A DNA stretch of 64,000 bases, taken from the NCBI GenBank assembly GCA_964633725.1, contig CAZWHY010000002.1, positions 1 through 64,000 on the forward strand, given 5' to 3'. The stretch is from Berkiella_A sp964633725. Its GTDB lineage: Bacteria; Pseudomonadota; Gammaproteobacteria; Berkiellales; Berkiellaceae. The first letter of the stretch is position 1; every line of letters begins with the position of its first letter. Both the position numbers and the translations under genes were made by a program. The notes below the pieces were generated by a model. That model searched no databases, had not been told where the DNA came from, and worked only from the letters and a program-made list of their open reading frames with translations. Of the stretch, positions 60,522-64,000 are shown piece after piece.

Positions 60522-61970
60522 ATGACAAATTCACAAGCTTTATTAGATGAGCCAGATACACAGACAGTTTCAGCTGCTTGGCAGCAACAGGCTGAGCTTT
60601 TGGCTCACCTGAGCCAATTCAGTCAAAATATATTATGTGTGGTTGCGCCACCAAAGGCAGGGAAGACGCAATTTTTAAATTACTTTATGGGGCTCTCTCA
60701 TATTGGTTTAAAAAAGCATGTTATTTTTGAACCGCCCGCAACAGTTGATGAACTCATGAAGAAGGTTGCGCAAAGCTTTGAGTTACCTTGGCAGGGCAAA
60801 GCGCCCGATGTATCTCAAAATGATGAAGATGATGACAGAGATGATACTTGGGTATTATTAGTCAATGATGCAGACAAATTATCAGAAGAGAGTTTATTTG
60901 CATTATTAAAATTAGTGCGGTTTGATGTAGAGCCAAAACGGCAATTGCACTTAATACTATTAGGACAACCAGAGCTTGAGCGAACCTTATATAGCCGAAG
61001 TTGTCAAGAATTGATACAAGGGCACTGCCATACCTTAGAGCTTGCGCCACATGAGTTTTTACAGGCAGCGAAACCTTCTATTTCTTCTAAATATAAACCT
61101 AGAGTGAAGGTTAAAGCTCAAACCAGAAATCGGTTAGCTTTAGATGCTAATTTGCTGTTTGAAGAAGAGGCATCAATGTCCTCAGACAGAACGAACAACT
61201 CAATAAATAATCCAGAAAATAATCCAGAAAACAGTCAAGGAGCCACCATGCCATATGGGAAAACTTCCACACGTAGTATCAGCCAATATTTATTTCATCC
61301 GATTAGCTTTGGTGCAGCTGCTGGCATTGGCTTGGGTATCGTATATTTAATGCTAAATCCTTTGGATGATATGGAGTGGCAAACACCGGCAACAAATGCG
61401 GAGCTGTTAGCAGATGTGACGTATCAGTCTGAACTGATGGCGCAGCCTACGACGGCGACAACAAAATTAAAAGTGGAAGTGGCAACAGGTAGCATTCCTG
61501 AAGAAGAATCTGTTAACCGACAAACCATCGCGAGCAAACGTATACCGCTTGCAGAAGACGTACCTGAGCTGGTGCCAGAGAATATTGTACAAGCAACGCA
61601 ATCCGTGAAAAATGTCAGTAAAGCTCAGAAACAAGGTGGGCGAGTTATTGCGAGTAATCAATATACCGCAGAAGAGCAATATTTATTAAATATAGGGGAT
61701 TCGCGTTATACTTTGCAATTAATGGGTGGCAGTAATGAAGCAGGCTTAAAGCAGTTCATTCAGCAGAATCAGCTGGAAAGCAATACTTATACCTATCGTA
61801 AAGAAGTCAATGGCAAGGTTTGGTACGTGGTCGTTTTGGGGAACTATCAAAGCAGACAAGCCGCCCAACAGGCAGCCCAACAATTACCCGCAACGGTCAA
61901 ACAAACCGTAAAGCCATGGGTAAGAAATATCAGCGGTATTCAATCTGAGATTAAAGCAGGGCATGGGTAA
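60522..61970 (+). CDS. damX: DamX-like SPOR-domain cell division protein
   Basis: 482 residues. A cytoplasmic AAA-like region (about 1-170) has Walker A VVAPPKAGKTQFLNYF and Walker B TWVLLVNDADKL. A membrane helix (ISFGAAAGIGLGIVYLML, about 263-281) and a disordered linker lead to a C-terminal SPOR domain (about 392-470, YTLQLMGGSNEAGLKQFIQQ) that binds denuded septal peptidoglycan. Located directly after aroB as in E. coli. An Asn-rich stretch (NNSINNPENNPEN) is seen before the helix. Confidence 0.9.
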   Translation: MTNSQALLDEPDTQTVSAAWQQQAELLAHLSQFSQNILCVVAPPKAGKTQFLNYFMGLSHIGLKKHVIFEPPATVDELMKKVAQSFELPWQGKAPDVSQNDEDDDRDDTWVLLVNDADKLSEESLFALLKLVRFDVEPKRQLHLILLGQPELERTLYSRSCQELIQGHCHTLELAPHEFLQAAKPSISSKYKPRVKVKAQTRNRLALDANLLFEEEASMSSDRTNNSINNPENNPENSQGATMPYGKTSTRSISQYLFHPISFGAAAGIGLGIVYLMLNPLDDMEWQTPATNAELLADVTYQSELMAQPTTATTKLKVEVATGSIPEEESVNRQTIASKRIPLAEDVPELVPENIVQATQSVKNVSKAQKQGGRVIASNQYTAEEQYLLNIGDSRYTLQLMGGSNEAGLKQFIQQNQLESNTYTYRKEVNGKVWYVVVLGNYQSRQAAQQAAQQLPATVKQTVKPWVRNISGIQSEIKAGHG

Positions 61971-61992
61971 CTGTAAAATTAGTTATATGTAG

Positions 61993-62014
61993 GGGACGGC
62001 CTCTGTGCCGTCCC
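61993..62014. terminator. GC-rich hairpin between convergent damX and helicase genes
   Basis: GGGACGGC, CTCTGT, GCCGTCCC: perfect eight-pair stem between convergent genes. T-runs are short, so termination may be partial or factor-assisted. Confidence 0.65.
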
Positions 62015-62023
62015 TATCTAGAT

Positions 62024-64000
62024 TCACATCGCGGTCAACGGCTCAAACAAGAACGCTAGATCTTTACTCGATAGCTTTGTGGTTCGACCTTCTTGCGCAT
62101 TAAATAAACCTTCCATTAAACGTTTTTTATTTTTCTGCATCTCTAGTATTTTTTCTTCGACTGTGCCTTGGCATACGAGTTTATATACAAATACGGGTTT
62201 GTGCTGGCCAATACGATGTGCTCTATCGGTTGCCTGAGCCTCTGCGGCAGGATTCCACCAAGGGTCATAATGAATCACTGTATCGGCGGCAGTTAGGTTC
62301 AAGCCTGTGCCCCCTGCTTTAAGGCTGAGTAGCATGATAGGGATATTGCCAGATTGAAATTGATTAATCGGTGTGGCTCTATCTTTTGTTTGGCCTGTTA
62401 GTTTGACATAATCGTAATTATTTTCTGTTAATCGTTGTTCTATGATTGCTAACATGGAGGTAAAGCTAGAGAATAATAAAATACGTCGGCCTTCTGGCAC
62501 CAGGTTAGAGAGCATGTCAAATAGGAAGTCTAATTTGGCAGATTGCTTGACAGATTTGGCTTTTTCTAAAGACAGTAGACGTGGGTCGTTACAAGTTTGT
62601 CTTAGTTTTAGTAGTGCATCTAAGATAATAATATGGCTGCGAGATAAGCCTTTGCTTTGAACGGCTTCCCGGACTTTTTTGTCCATTGCGAGTCTGATGC
62701 TTTCATATAGATCACGTTGTGCGCTTTTTATCTCAATGGTATGAATGATCTCTGTTTTTTCAGGTAGTTCGGTTAGAACCTCTTCTTTGGTTCGGCGTAA
62801 CATAAAAGGCTCAACACGTTGCGCTAAAACTTTTTGACGTGATAAATCATTGTCCTTTTCAATTGGATTTCTAAATAATTGTTTAAATGTTTTATCGTTA
62901 CCCAGCAAGCCCGGTAGTGCAAAATTAAATAAAGACCATAGCTCGCCTAAATGATTTTCCATCGGGGTGCCTGACATGCATAAATTATGCTCAGATTTAA
63001 TGTTCATCAAGACTTGATAGGCTTTTGTTCTGGGGTTTTTAATGTATTGCGCTTCATCCAAAATTAAATAATTGAACGCTTGTGATTGGAAAAACGCTTG
63101 ATCTCGAACCAGTAAGGGGTATGTGCTTAAAACGATATCGGCTGTTCTGGCTTGTTCGAATAGCGTTTGTCTATGGTTGCCTTGTAATATAACCATATTG
63201 AGATCAGGTGTGAATTGTTGATTTTCATTGTACCAGTTTGTCATTAAGCTGGTTGGCGCAATAATGAGATTTGGTTTATGCGTAATAGGGTTGTTATTTT
63301 GTGAGTTTTCTTGTTTTATAGATAATAGGAGCGATAAAATCTGCACGGTTTTACCCAGTCCCATATCATCGGCTAGTACGCCACCTAGTTGGAAGTCCCT
63401 TAGAAAGTGTAGCCAATCAAACCCTTGTTTTTGATAGTCGCGCAAAGTGCCATTAAAGTTCTTAGGAATAGGATGGGACTGAATACCTTTAAAGTTGGAT
63501 AGTTTTTGCCCCAAGGTTTTTAGATTTTCCCCACCTAGCCATTTGGCATTTAAGTTTTGCTGCAAGTCGAAGACTTGACCTGCTTGAAGTCGAGAAATAG
63601 GAAGCTGCCCATCTTTTAGGCTATCATAATTAAACAACTCGACCAGCGTGGATAATATTTTTTTAACGCGCTTCGCTTCTACCGCAATGTGGCGCTTATC
63701 AGGCAAGGTTAAATAAAATTTATGATCATCCGGGAGTGTTTGTATAGACTTAGGCGTCATTATTTCGGGTTGTTGCCGGATTAATTGTACTAGCAACGGT
63801 AAAATATTAATTTTTTCTTTGTCGATCATAATCCCTAATTCAAAACCAAACCAATCATAATCCGTTTGTTCTTCAATTTCGGTATACCAAGTATCTTCTT
63901 CTGCATCAACGCATTCTAGTGGAAAATCATCTGAGATATCAATTTGCCAGTTATTGGCTTTTAATTTAGGAAGGTGCTCAAACATAAATTCGAGCTGGGA
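62024..64000 (-). CDS. SNF2-family DEAD/DEAH-box helicase, 5' end outside the window
   Basis: At least 658 codons are visible; the frame is open to the right edge (SQLEF before the first ATG at 63985), so the gene probably starts further right and has an N-terminal extension, as SNF2/SWIM-type bacterial members of about 1000-1100 residues do. Motifs: DDMGLGKTVQ (I), LDEAQYIKN (II), SGTPMENHLGELW (III), a C-terminal helicase lobe with LLSLKAGGTGLNLTAADTVI and TDRAHRIGQ. It is an ATP-driven DNA translocase acting on protein-DNA or RNA polymerase complexes; specific role unknown. Confidence 0.9.
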   Translation of the reverse strand, partial: SQLEFMFEHLPKLKANNWQIDISDDFPLECVDAEEDTWYTEIEEQTDYDWFGFELGIMIDKEKINILPLLVQLIRQQPEIMTPKSIQTLPDDHKFYLTLPDKRHIAVEAKRVKKILSTLVELFNYDSLKDGQLPISRLQAGQVFDLQQNLNAKWLGGENLKTLGQKLSNFKGIQSHPIPKNFNGTLRDYQKQGFDWLHFLRDFQLGGVLADDMGLGKTVQILSLLLSIKQENSQNNNPITHKPNLIIAPTSLMTNWYNENQQFTPDLNMVILQGNHRQTLFEQARTADIVLSTYPLLVRDQAFFQSQAFNYLILDEAQYIKNPRTKAYQVLMNIKSEHNLCMSGTPMENHLGELWSLFNFALPGLLGNDKTFKQLFRNPIEKDNDLSRQKVLAQRVEPFMLRRTKEEVLTELPEKTEIIHTIEIKSAQRDLYESIRLAMDKKVREAVQSKGLSRSHIIILDALLKLRQTCNDPRLLSLEKAKSVKQSAKLDFLFDMLSNLVPEGRRILLFSSFTSMLAIIEQRLTENNYDYVKLTGQTKDRATPINQFQSGNIPIMLLSLKAGGTGLNLTAADTVIHYDPWWNPAAEAQATDRAHRIGQHKPVFVYKLVCQGTVEEKILEMQKNKKRLMEGLFNAQEGRTTKLSSKDLAFLFEPLTAM

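Overview
The window looks like a chromosome segment of an AT-rich gammaproteobacterium. The right half has the gene order mrcA / pilMNOPQ-aroK-aroB-damX, which is classical for that class. Several large coiled-coil or eukaryotic-like proteins (a PP2C phosphatase and long helical proteins without relatives I recognise) suggest a host-associated lineage such as Legionellales. That placement is inference, and the PEP-CTERM protein would be unusual there.

Region 1 (about 1-13830) is a mobile genomic island. It starts with a tyrosine integrase and its overlapping DNA-binding partner, then a replication-type gene and two iteron-like tandem arrays. A defence block follows: a winged-helix protein with a DUF3800 protein, an AbiJ-type abortive-infection protein, a SIR2-like protein and a DarT-DarG toxin-antitoxin pair. 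The island ends at a 46-base 3' fragment of a CAU-anticodon tRNA gene, the expected footprint of integration. Its gene modules are separated by a dispersed non-coding element holding a roughly 44-base hairpin (copies near 3260, 8933, 10843, 11008, 11219, degenerate at 15737), with remnants of an AlpA regulator and a phage terminase small subunit. This resembles a decayed P4-like satellite.

Region 2 (13831-23630) is accessory DNA: direct repeats, a double-glycine-leader bacteriocin with a candidate immunity protein, a broken AlbA_2-type gene end, a double-DUF2207 membrane protein, an mmpA/mmpB pair in which mmpB is fused to an arginine-deiminase-family enzyme, a hipB relic with intact operators, and a putative effector. 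The run of N at 20702-20801 is flanked by the same 55 bases on both sides. It is probably a scaffolding artefact inside one intact gene.

Region 3 (23631-35600) mixes metabolism (2OG-Fe(II) oxygenase, glutathione-dependent formaldehyde dehydrogenase, CysZ) with candidate effectors, including a PP2C phosphatase whose DGHGG motif has moved to the C-terminus. It also holds two MITE-like elements with perfect terminal inverted repeats.

Region 4 (35600-64000) is core genome: tex, an EamA exporter, uup, a REC-PAS-GGDEF-EAL protein, a TPP-riboswitch-controlled pnuT, uppP, a PEP-CTERM protein behind a sigma-54-type promoter, rpmE, malic enzyme, mdh, mrcA, the type IV pilus assembly operon pilMNOPQ, aroK, aroB, damX and a SNF2 helicase running off the right edge. 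I found no rRNA, CRISPR array or complete tRNA.
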